Part shown: piece by piece, positions 1 through 5,435 of the stretch | Layout: every line of letters starts with the position of its first letter | How positions within the stretch are numbered: the first letter of the stretch is position 1 | Assembly (NCBI GenBank): GCA_964418595.1 | Contig: CAYQMF010000191.1 | Span: 1 to 8,082 of the forward strand | Reading direction: 5' to 3' | DNA length: 8,082 nucleotides | Source: CAYQMF01 sp964418595 | GTDB taxonomy: Bacteria > Planctomycetota > UBA1135 > UBA2386 | Position numbers and translations under genes: made by a program | The notes under the pieces: generated by a model | What the model saw: the letters and a program-made list of their open reading frames with translations, nothing else | Told to the model about the DNA's origin: nothing | Databases searched by the model: none

Positions 1-838
1 GCGCCGCCGCTACGACCAGCACGGCGCCGACTGGGCACACGGGGCCGTTCCGCCCGAAGGAGCCGGATCCTCGGCATGGGATCAGGGCGAGTTCGCGCGC
101 GAGTTCGGCGCGGATCAGTTCTCGGACTTCTTCACCCGCTACTTCGGGGAAGACCTGCGGCGGCAGATGCACGCGCGCGCGGCTCGGCATCCCCGCTACC
201 GCACGCGCGGGGCCGACGTGCAGGCGACGCTCGAGCTGGAACTCGACGACCTGCTGGCCGGCGGTCGGCGCAGCTTCGGGCTGGATGCGTCGGCATCCTG
301 CGCGCGCTGCGGCGGCGTCGGCTTCGTCGGGGAACGCGTGTGCGCGAGCTGCGCCGGCGTCGGCGCCGTCCGGCAGCGGCGCACCGTCGATCTCAAGATC
401 CCGACCGACGCGCGACCGGGAACCACCTTGCGCCTGCGTGGCCTCGGCGAGCCGGGCGACGACGGGGCGCAAGCCGGCGACCTGCTGCTGACGATCGCCG
501 TGCGCTCCGGCCCCGTCTATCGCCTGCGCGAGGGTGCCGACGTGGAGGCCGACGTGGCGATCGCGCCTTGGGAGGCGATCGAGGGCGCCGAGGTCACGGT
601 TCGCACGGCGCGCGGGCGGGCGCAGCTCAGGATCCCGGCCGGCACGGTTGCGGGCACGCGACTCCGCCTGCGCGGCCAGGGGCTTGCTGGCGCGACGGGC
701 GAACACGGTGACTTCTTCGTCGTGGTGCGGCTGGCGCTGCCGGTGGAGCTGAGCGCGGAGCAGCTTCGCCTGCTGCGCGAAGCGGGTCGCGGCGCTGGTC
801 CCGTGCAGGGCGGCGCCCGGGAACGGAGGACACCATGA
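1..838 (+). CDS. DnaJ/CbpA-type J-domain co-chaperone, 5' truncated by window edge
   Basis: Co-chaperone of DnaK/Hsp70 in the cytoplasm: the J domain stimulates DnaK ATPase and the C-terminal beta domains bind client protein. The reading frame is open from position 2 and gives 278 visible residues. It begins at the very end of a J domain (RRRYDQHGADW), followed by a short linker with an aromatic FSDFFTRYFG segment typical of CbpA/DnaJ proteins. Then come C-terminal domain I (from RGADVQATLELELDDLL) and domain II (ending VELSAEQLRLLREAG). Two CxxCxGxG-type motifs, CARCGGVG (nt 299-322) and CASCAGVG (nt 341-364), are separated by only six residues; classical DnaJ has four such motifs and CbpA has none. 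The LKIP..ARPGTTLRLRGLGEPG and LRIPAGT.AGTRLRLRGQG repeats are standard DnaJ C-terminal signatures. The stop overlaps the start of a CbpM-like gene, supporting a CbpA-like role. The J-domain HPD motif lies outside the window, so activity cannot be confirmed here. Confidence 0.93.
   Translation, partial: RRRYDQHGADWAHGAVPPEGAGSSAWDQGEFAREFGADQFSDFFTRYFGEDLRRQMHARAARHPRYRTRGADVQATLELELDDLLAGGRRSFGLDASASCARCGGVGFVGERVCASCAGVGAVRQRRTVDLKIPTDARPGTTLRLRGLGEPGDDGAQAGDLLLTIAVRSGPVYRLREGADVEADVAIAPWEAIEGAEVTVRTARGRAQLRIPAGTVAGTRLRLRGQGLAGATGEHGDFFVVVRLALPVELSAEQLRLLREAGRGAGPVQGGARERRTP
825..829 (+). promoter_or_regulatory. Shine-Dalgarno site for the cbpM-like gene
   Basis: A perfect GGAGG lies five bases before the ATG at 835, inside the last codons of the J-protein gene. 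It fixes the start of the small downstream gene and supports its translation as a real product coupled to the chaperone gene. Confidence 0.8.
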
Positions 839-1089
839 GCGACACCGACCGCTTCGTCCGCATCGAGATGGTGGCCCACTCGTACGGCTGCGACGTGACC
901 TGGCTGGTGCGCGTGCATGCGCGCGGCCTCCTGCCGGCGTCGCCATCGCCCGGCACGCACCCCGTGTTGGTCGCCGTGGAAGACCTCGACCGCGTGGCGC
1001 AGCTCGTGCGTTGGCACCTGCTCGGCGTCGACCTGGACCTGCTCGAGGTGTTGTTGGCCGGTGCGCGCGGACCGGGCGTACGGTGGTGA
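835..1089 (+). CDS. cbpM: CbpM-like chaperone modulator (MerR-like HTH)
   Basis: Small 84-residue protein. In E. coli, CbpM binds the J domain of CbpA and inhibits it; members of the family share a MerR-like helix-turn-helix fold. Here the pattern is an N-terminal segment RIEMVAHSYGCDVTWLVRVHARGLL (helix, turn, helix, then the GL-L turn), followed by a short variable strand. A C-terminal helix rich in Leu/Val (VEDLDRVAQLVRWHLLGVDLDLLEVLL) matches the H..L..D..GI...L pattern of the family. The ATG overlaps the J-protein stop as ATGA and has a strong GGAGG site, so the two are probably translated together. It is somewhat shorter than E. coli CbpM (about 100 residues). The identification rests on the fold pattern and the neighbour rather than on strong sequence identity. 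The alternative is a generic MerR-type DNA-binding protein acting on its own operon. Confidence 0.78.
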   Translation: MSDTDRFVRIEMVAHSYGCDVTWLVRVHARGLLPASPSPGTHPVLVAVEDLDRVAQLVRWHLLGVDLDLLEVLLAGARGPGVRW

Positions 1090-1090
1090 G

Positions 1091-1792
1091 CTAGATCTCG
1101 AAGGTCGCCTCGACCGGCAGGTGATCCGAGAGCGTGCGCCACGGTTCCCCCTGCAGGACGCGCACCTCGACGAGCCGCATGCCCCGATAGTAGATCCGGT
1201 CGAGGGGCAGCAGCGGCCGCGTGCTGGGGAAGGTCCGGCGCCGTGGACGGTCGAGGTCCCAGAGCGCGTTGTGCAGCCTGCCACCGTCGCGCGCGCGTCG
1301 ATCGAGTTCGCCCGACCAGTCGTTGAAGTCGCCACACGCGAGCAACGGCAGATCGCTCGCGCGGTCGACGCTGGCCATCAGCCGCGCCCATTGGCGACGT
1401 CGTTGGGCCGGAGTCAGGCTCAAGTGCACGTTGAGCACTTCGATCTCGTCGGCGTCGGTGCGCAGTCGCGTGCGCAGGATGCCGCGCCGCTCGAAGAACG
1501 ACTCGGTGTTGTCGATGTTGGTGTGGGAGACGACGTCGAGGGCGGTGAAGGTCGCGTTGCCGTGGCAGCCGCGGCGGTAGAACGCGTTCGGGCCGAACAC
1601 GTGCACGTGGCCGAGAGCGCGTCGGATCGTCTCGCTCTGCCCGGGCCGATCGCCGCCGGGGTGGAACACCTCCTGGCACGCCAGCACGTCGGGCCGACGG
1701 GCGCGGAGCGCGGCGACGGCGTGATGGAGGATGTCGCGACCCCTCGGGCCGACGCCCTTGTGCAGGTTGTAGGTGATGACGCGGTACCGCAT
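1091..1792 (-). CDS. Endonuclease/exonuclease/phosphatase-fold metal-dependent hydrolase (YbhP-like)
   Basis: 233-residue protein of the EEP (DNase I/exonuclease III/sphingomyelinase fold) superfamily, which cleaves phosphodiester bonds with Mg2+. All core motifs are visible: Asn9 in TYNLHKG, Glu41 in ACQEVF (metal ligand), the NVHLSL strand near His123, GDFND at 154-158, LDRIYY, and the C-terminal SDHLPV with the catalytic Asp223-His224. The segments NAFYRRGCHGNATFT and RRTFPSTRPLLPLDRIYY resemble E. coli YbhP as I remember it, a protein encoded next to cardiolipin synthase ClsB, so a lipid or phosphodiester substrate is possible. No signal peptide or membrane segment is seen, so it is probably cytoplasmic. 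It is transcribed toward the chaperone operon and its TAG stop lies one base from the cbpM stop. The ATG at 1792 has no good Shine-Dalgarno site. The substrate is unknown; it could act on nucleic acid, lipid or a small molecule. Confidence 0.88.
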   Translation of the reverse strand: MRYRVITYNLHKGVGPRGRDILHHAVAALRARRPDVLACQEVFHPGGDRPGQSETIRRALGHVHVFGPNAFYRRGCHGNATFTALDVVSHTNIDNTESFFERRGILRTRLRTDADEIEVLNVHLSLTPAQRRRQWARLMASVDRASDLPLLACGDFNDWSGELDRRARDGGRLHNALWDLDRPRRRTFPSTRPLLPLDRIYYRGMRLVEVRVLQGEPWRTLSDHLPVEATFEI

Positions 1793-1944
1793 CGGAAGGC
1801 TCGCGCGCCGTCCGCCGTCGGTTGGCCGACGACTGACCGGGGCGGTGGCGCGCCCGTCTGGGTGGGCTTAAGGGTTTTATCTAGGCGAACTTCGGGCGCG
1901 TGTTCGGATCGCCGAAATCAGTGGCGTACGCTCGGCATCGGTGT
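1793..1944. other. Left half of the divergent intergenic region; no gene seen
   Basis: No open frame here looks like a protein in its own right, and the long frames crossing it are antisense shadows of the hydrolase gene. It should contain the leftward promoter of the hydrolase gene. An AT-rich patch at 1868-1883 (CTTAAGGGTTTTATCTA area) stands out in this GC-rich DNA and reads TAGATAAAA on the minus strand, a weak -10 candidate for that gene, but no convincing -35 accompanies it. A perfect 8-base palindrome, GCGTACGC, lies at 1924-1931, just upstream of the rightward promoter candidate, and could be a protein-binding half-site or chance. Confidence 0.4.
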
Positions 1945-1953
1945 TGCTATTCT
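1945..1953 (+). promoter_or_regulatory. Candidate extended -10 promoter for the structured RNA / purD leader
   Basis: TGCTATTCT matches the extended -10 pattern TGnTATAAT at the TGn and four of six -10 positions. Seven bases downstream is G1961, the first base of a long hairpin, so initiation there would give an RNA starting exactly with paired bases. No good -35 hexamer is present at the usual spacing, which is common for extended -10 promoters, but this is a motif match by eye only. Confidence 0.35.
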
Positions 1954-2021
1954 CACCCGCGTCGAGGTTGCCCTGGCAGAGGGCAGCTCTCGACACGAGA
2001 GAGAGAGAAGTGAGGTGTGAC

Positions 2022-2048
2022 CGGCTCGACGAGAGCCGGGTCGAGCCG
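2022..2048 (+). promoter_or_regulatory. Antiterminator-like alternative hairpin
   Basis: CGGCTCGAC (2022-2030) is the perfect reverse complement of GTCGAGCCG (2040-2048), giving nine Watson-Crick pairs around a nine-base loop. The right arm takes up the first seven bases of the terminator 5' arm, and the left arm overlaps hairpin B (2021-2039). The helix, if formed, would prevent the full terminator stem next to the T run. This is the geometry of an attenuator switch. That it is used as one is inference. Confidence 0.45.
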
Positions 2049-2083
2049 CGATCACTGCATGGGTGATCGCGGCTCGGCTTTTT
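2042..2083 (+). terminator. Strong intrinsic terminator pointing toward purD
   Basis: A perfect 14-pair stem, CGAGCCGCGATCAC (2042-2055) with its exact complement at 2063-2076, has a seven-base loop TGCATGG and is followed by GC and TTTTT (2079-2083). One wobble and one G-C pair (2041/2077 and 2040/2078) can extend it. There is no matching A run on the left, so it works only on the plus strand. It lies upstream of purD and not downstream of any plus-strand protein gene (the nearest ends at 1089), so it ends a leader or small RNA. Confidence 0.85.
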
Positions 2084-2150
2084 CATGGGGATCGCGCGCG
2101 CGACGCTCGGCCTTGATTCAGCGTGCGGTGCCCTCGATCGTGGCCCGCCC

Positions 2151-3422
2151 ATGAAGGTCTTGGTGGTCGGCGCCGGTGGCCGCGAACACGCACTCTGTTG
2201 GAAGATCGGTCAGTCGCCGCTGGTGACCCGCGTGCTCTGCGCGCCCGGCAACGGCGGGATCGCCGCGGCAGGCTACGAGTGCGTCGACATCCCGGCCAAC
2301 AACATCGAGGGCCTGCGTCGATTCGCGCGCGACGAGAAGATCGACCTCGCGGTGATCGGGCCGGAGGAGCCGCTGTGCGCGGGCCTCGTCGACGCGCTGC
2401 AGGAGGTCTCCGTGCGTGCCTTCGGCCCCACGCGCCGCGCCGCCGAGGTCGAGGGCAGCAAGGCCTTCGCGCGCGAGATCTGCCGCCGGCACAAGATCCC
2501 GTCGCCGGCGGCGTGGATGTTCACCGATCAGACCAAGGCCCTGGCGTTCCTGGAGAACCGCAGCGAAGGCCCGATCGTCGTGAAGGCGTCCGGTCTCGCG
2601 GCGGGCAAGGGTGTCGTCAAGGCGCCAGACCTCGCCTCGGCGCGCAAGGCCGTGCGCGAGATGATGGAGCAGGCCCGCTTCGGCGCGGCCGGGTCGACCG
2701 TGGTGTTCGAGGAGATGCTGGTCGGCGCGGAGCTGTCGTTGATCGCGCTCACCGACGGGCGCACGATCGTGCCGCTCGAGCCGGCGCGCGATCACAAGGC
2801 CGTGTTCGACGGCGACAAGGGACCCAACACGGGAGGCATGGGCGCGTACAGCCCGGTGCCGTCGGTAGGCGCACGCATGCTCCGCCAGGTCGAGAACCAG
2901 GTGCTCTTGCCCGCGGTGCACGGCCTCAACCTGGAGGAGCGTGCCTTTCGCGGCTTCCTGTACGCGGGCCTCATGCTCACCGCCGCCGGCCCGCGCGTGC
3001 TCGAGTTCAACGCGCGCCTCGGCGACCCGGAGACGCAGCCGCTCCTCATGCGCCTGCGCTCCGACCTCGTGCCGTATCTGCTGCACACCCTCGACGGCAC
3101 GCTCGATCGTCTCGAAGCGCCCGATTGGGATACGCGCACTGCGGTGTGCGTGGTGGCCGCGAGCGGTGGCTACCCGGGCTCGTACGCCAAGGGCGTGCCG
3201 ATCCATGGTCTGGACGCGGTGTCGGCGGGTCTTGACCTGCAGGTGTTCCACGCCGGCACCACGCGCCGCGGTGCCGACCTCGTCACGGCCGGCGGGCGCG
3301 TGCTGTCCGTCACCGCGCTCGGCGACACGGCGCAGATCGCCCGCGAGCGGGCGTATGCGGCTCTCGACCAGATCGAGTTCCAGGGCATGCACTACCGGCG
3401 GGACATCGCGCTGTCCGCGTGA
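2151..3422 (+). CDS. purD: Phosphoribosylamine-glycine ligase (GAR synthetase)
   Basis: Cytoplasmic ATP-grasp enzyme of step 2 of de novo purine synthesis: 5-phosphoribosylamine + glycine + ATP gives GAR + ADP + Pi. The 423-residue length is the normal PurD size. Visible signatures are the N-terminal MKVLVVGAGGREHAL, IGPEEPL, the glycine-rich ATP-grasp loop SGLAAGKG (147-154), DHKAVFDGDKGPNTGGMG (214-231), and the family signature RLGDPE (289-294) with the metal-binding E and N nearby (EFNARLGDPE). A C-terminal domain follows (VVAASGGYPG..YAKG). The frame is also open to an ATG at 2085, but that would add 22 unconserved residues before the universal MKVLVVG start, so ATG 2151 is chosen; neither start has a clear Shine-Dalgarno site. 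A terminator and a structured RNA lie just upstream, suggesting transcription attenuation. All key motifs are intact and the assignment is firm. Confidence 0.98.
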   Translation: MKVLVVGAGGREHALCWKIGQSPLVTRVLCAPGNGGIAAAGYECVDIPANNIEGLRRFARDEKIDLAVIGPEEPLCAGLVDALQEVSVRAFGPTRRAAEVEGSKAFAREICRRHKIPSPAAWMFTDQTKALAFLENRSEGPIVVKASGLAAGKGVVKAPDLASARKAVREMMEQARFGAAGSTVVFEEMLVGAELSLIALTDGRTIVPLEPARDHKAVFDGDKGPNTGGMGAYSPVPSVGARMLRQVENQVLLPAVHGLNLEERAFRGFLYAGLMLTAAGPRVLEFNARLGDPETQPLLMRLRSDLVPYLLHTLDGTLDRLEAPDWDTRTAVCVVAASGGYPGSYAKGVPIHGLDAVSAGLDLQVFHAGTTRRGADLVTAGGRVLSVTALGDTAQIARERAYAALDQIEFQGMHYRRDIALSA

Positions 3423-3455
3423 TCGTCCGCGCGCGGCCGCGGCAGGCGGCAACGC

Positions 3456-3484
3456 TTGGTGGCGGTCGGCGACGGCGCTATACG
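3456..3484 (+). promoter_or_regulatory. Candidate sigma-70-type promoter for the fur/response regulator operon
   Basis: TTGGTG (3456-3461) and TATACG (3479-3484) are separated by 17 bases, the optimal spacing, and would start transcription near 3491, about 40 bases before the fur start. The -10 keeps TATA and the -35 keeps TTG. It lies in the 109-base gap after purD, where no terminator is visible, so read-through from purD is also possible. Confidence 0.4.
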
Positions 3485-3519
3485 GGGTGCGTGATGATCG
3501 TCCCGGAGCAGGTCGAAGC

Positions 3520-3524
3520 AGGAG
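3520..3524 (+). promoter_or_regulatory. Shine-Dalgarno site deciding the fur start
   Basis: AGGAG lies seven bases before GTG 3532. The frame is open far upstream into purD without any comparable site, so this selects GTG 3532 as the start. Confidence 0.75.
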
Positions 3525-3531
3525 CGAGCGC

Positions 3532-4038
3532 GTGACGCCGCCGCGTCGCGACCGCAAGGACGAGTCCGGGCTCAGCGAGCTGTCGCTCGTCGAGCAGAGG
3601 CTCCGCGCGCAGGGCTTCCGTTGGACGAACCAACGGCGGCTGATCGCGCGCGTCGCCCTCGCCAACCATCAGCACTACAGCGCCGAGGAACTCCTCGCCC
3701 TCTGTCAAGCGGAGGACAGCAGCGTGTCGCGGGCGACGGTCTACCGGACCCTCGGCGTCCTTCGCGACGCGGGCTTCGTCGAGAGCCTGGATGTGGGATC
3801 GGGCGGGCAACGCTTCGAGCACGTGCTCGGGCACGCCCACCACGACCACATGGTGTGTACGGCCTGCGGCAAGATCATCGAGTTCGTCGACGCAGCGCTC
3901 GAGCGGCGCCAGGAGGAGGCCGCGCGCCGGCACGACTTCACCATCACTTCGCACAGCCTCAAGTTGTTCGGGGTCTGCCGCGAGCACGAGCGGACCGGCC
4001 GACTCTGCAAGGGTGGCGACGAGGTCCTCGACAAGTGA
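3532..4038 (+). CDS. Fur-family metal-dependent transcriptional repressor
   Basis: 168-residue DNA-binding repressor that uses a metal ion (Fe, Zn, Mn or, in PerR, peroxide-sensitive Fe) as co-repressor. An N-terminal helical part (LSLVEQRLRAQGFRWTNQRR) leads into a winged helix with recognition helix SRATVYRTLGVLRDAGFV (66-83). The dimerisation domain has Glu96-His97 and the metal signature HAHHDHMVC at 101-109, with CTAC (109-112) and GKIIEF, then His134 and His141. A second cysteine pair is normally CxxC; here the sequence is C149-R-E-H152 with another Cys at 159, so the structural zinc site looks altered. The GTG start is chosen from the AGGAG site seven bases upstream. The stop codon overlaps the start of the response regulator gene as GTGA, implying translational coupling. 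Which metal it senses (Fur, Zur, PerR) cannot be decided from sequence alone. Confidence 0.93.
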   Translation: MTPPRRDRKDESGLSELSLVEQRLRAQGFRWTNQRRLIARVALANHQHYSAEELLALCQAEDSSVSRATVYRTLGVLRDAGFVESLDVGSGGQRFEHVLGHAHHDHMVCTACGKIIEFVDAALERRQEEAARRHDFTITSHSLKLFGVCREHERTGRLCKGGDEVLDK

Positions 4039-5426
4039 GTCCAGGGGCGGGTGCAGCGCGGGTCCTGATCGTCGACGACGAGCGCGACATCGCCGAGTCG
4101 TGCGCCTTCTTCGTGGCCCGGGCCGGACTGCACGCCACGGTGGCGACCTCCGGCGACGAGGCCCTGGACCTGCTCGACCGCGGGCAGTTCGACCTCGTGA
4201 TCACCGATCTGCGCATGCCGCGCATGTCGGGGCTCGGACTCCTGGACGCGGTGAAGTCGCGCGACCCCGATCTCGAAGTGCTCCTGATCACGGGCTACCC
4301 GGACATCGAGACCGCCGTCGCCGCGATCAAGCGAGGTGCCTTCGACTACGTCACGAAGCCGTTCGGCGAGCGCGAATTGATGGCGCGCGTCGAGAAGGCG
4401 CTCGCGCGTCGCCAGCAGCGGCCGGGCGCGACGGCGGCGGGGGATCTGGTCTTCCGGTCCGAGTTGTACGGGACCGCGGTCACGATGATCGAGCGAGCTG
4501 CCCGCACCGACGCGTCGGTCCTCATCCTCGGCGAGAGTGGAACGGGCAAGGAGGTGCTCGCCCGCCACCTGCACGAGTGCAGCCGGCGGCACGACCGGCA
4601 GTTCGTGCCCGTGGAGTGCGCGGCCATCCCCGAGGCGCTGTTCGAGAGCGAGCTGTTCGGTCACATGCGCGGTGCCTTCAGCGGCGCGACCGCCACCACG
4701 CTCGGCCTGTTCGAGGTCGCGAGCGGCGGGACGCTCTTCCTCGACGAGGTCGGCGAGCTTCCCGCGAGCTTCCAGCCGAAACTGCTGCGGGCACTGCAGG
4801 AGCGGCAGGTGCGCCGCGTGGGCGACAACTCCTACCGACCCGTGGATGTACGGCTCGTCTGTGCCACGAACCGCGCGCTCGACCGCGAAGTCGAGGCCGG
4901 CCGCTTCCGCGAGGATCTGTTCTATCGGCTGAACGTGGTGCCGATCGAGGTGCCGCCGCTGCGCGATCGGCCGGAGGACCGCGAGCCCCTGGGCGAGCGC
5001 TGCCTCGTCGACTTCAGCGCCGATCGCCCGGGCGGGAAGCGCAGCTTCTCCCGCGAGGCGATGACCGTGTTGTGCGCGTATCGGTGGCCGGGCAACGTCC
5101 GCCAGCTCCGCAACGCCGTGGAGCGTGCCTGCGCGCTGTCGCGCACGACCGTGATTCCGGTCGAGGATCTGCCCGCGGACGTGGCGGCCGGCGGCCGCGA
5201 CGTGGCCGCTGCGCCGGATGCGAACGAGAGCTTCCAGGAGATGAAGACACGCAAGATCGCGGCCATCGAGATCAACTTCGTCACTGCCCTGCTCCGTCGC
5301 CACGACGGCAACGTCACGCACTGCTCGCAGCAGGCGGGCATGTCGCGCTCGGCCTTCCAGAAGCTGATGCAGCGCTACGACATCAAGTCGAACGACTTCC
5401 GCGGATCGCCGGGGGACGGCGCCTGA
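4035..5426 (+). CDS. NtrC-type sigma-54-dependent response regulator
   Basis: 463-residue bacterial enhancer-binding protein: phosphorylation of the receiver lets the AAA+ ring hydrolyse ATP and open sigma-54 promoter complexes. The receiver covers residues 9-125 with acidic Asp14/Asp15, phospho-acceptor Asp58 (TDLRMP), Thr86 and Lys108 (KPF). The AAA+ domain has Walker A GESGTGKE (166-173), loop 1 GAFSGA (213-218, usually GAFTGA), Walker B GGTLFLDEV (231-239), the RFREDLFYRLNV segment with arginines 292 and 298, and sensor II WPGNVRQLRN (351-360). A Fis-type helix-turn-helix closes the protein (RHDGNVTHCSQQAGMSRSAFQKLMQRYDI). The GTG start overlaps the fur stop, just before RVLIVDDE; a weak GAGG lies ten bases upstream. 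No histidine kinase is in the window, so partner and targets are unknown. The stop is nine bases from the convergent purQ stop. Confidence 0.95.
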   Translation: MSPGAGAARVLIVDDERDIAESCAFFVARAGLHATVATSGDEALDLLDRGQFDLVITDLRMPRMSGLGLLDAVKSRDPDLEVLLITGYPDIETAVAAIKRGAFDYVTKPFGERELMARVEKALARRQQRPGATAAGDLVFRSELYGTAVTMIERAARTDASVLILGESGTGKEVLARHLHECSRRHDRQFVPVECAAIPEALFESELFGHMRGAFSGATATTLGLFEVASGGTLFLDEVGELPASFQPKLLRALQERQVRRVGDNSYRPVDVRLVCATNRALDREVEAGRFREDLFYRLNVVPIEVPPLRDRPEDREPLGERCLVDFSADRPGGKRSFSREAMTVLCAYRWPGNVRQLRNAVERACALSRTTVIPVEDLPADVAAGGRDVAAAPDANESFQEMKTRKIAAIEINFVTALLRRHDGNVTHCSQQAGMSRSAFQKLMQRYDIKSNDFRGSPGDGA

Positions 5427-5435
5427 CGCGCCCGC

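Larger units (their letters stand above)
1961..2083 (+). ncRNA. Candidate structured leader or small RNA upstream of purD
   Basis: About 123 bases with dense self-complementarity on the plus strand. Hairpin A: 1961-1974 pairs with 1980-1994 (14 pairs, one G-U, one bulged T1988, five-base loop). An alternative small hairpin pairs 1987-1992 with 1996-2001 around an ACA loop. A purine tract (GAGAGAGAGAAG) follows. Hairpin B: 2021-2027 pairs with 2033-2039 around GACGA. Hairpin C is the terminator at 2042-2083. Hairpin B and the terminator are both incompatible with a 9-pair helix of 2022-2030 with 2040-2048. The flanking hydrolase gene runs away to the left and purD starts 67 bases after the terminator, so the structure must belong to a transcript that begins in this intergenic region. 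It resembles none of the purine, ZTP, glycine or 6S RNA consensus patterns I can recall. It could be a transcription-attenuation leader for purD or a free small RNA. Exact 5' end is inferred. Confidence 0.5.

Noticed and set aside
1975..1991. Sigma-54 (-24/-12) promoter around TGGCAGAGGGCAGC
   Set aside because: The second half lacks the TTGC element at the right spacing, and the sequence is explained by hairpin A.
917..2020. Long plus-strand open frame of 367 codons across the hydrolase gene
   Set aside because: It is antisense to a gene with complete EEP motifs, has no family features, and GC-rich DNA readily gives such shadow frames.
1961..2083. Known purine, glycine or ZTP riboswitch
   Set aside because: I could not find the conserved core sequences of any of these in the region; a covariance-model search would settle it.
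2085..2150. Upstream ATG extending purD by 22 residues
   Set aside because: The extension is not PurD-like, has no Shine-Dalgarno site and begins immediately after the terminator; MKVLVVGAGG at 2151 is the family start.
3427..3443. GC palindromes after purD (CCGCGCGCGG and GCGGCCGC) as a terminator
   Set aside because: No usable loop and no T run follows; likely chance in GC-rich DNA.
2118..3665. Long minus-strand open frame of 515 codons opposite purD
   Set aside because: Composition is Arg/Ala/Gly-rich with no motifs, and purD on the other strand is certain.
3741..5321. Long minus-strand open frame opposite fur and the response regulator
   Set aside because: Shadow of the well-supported plus-strand genes; no recognisable domain.
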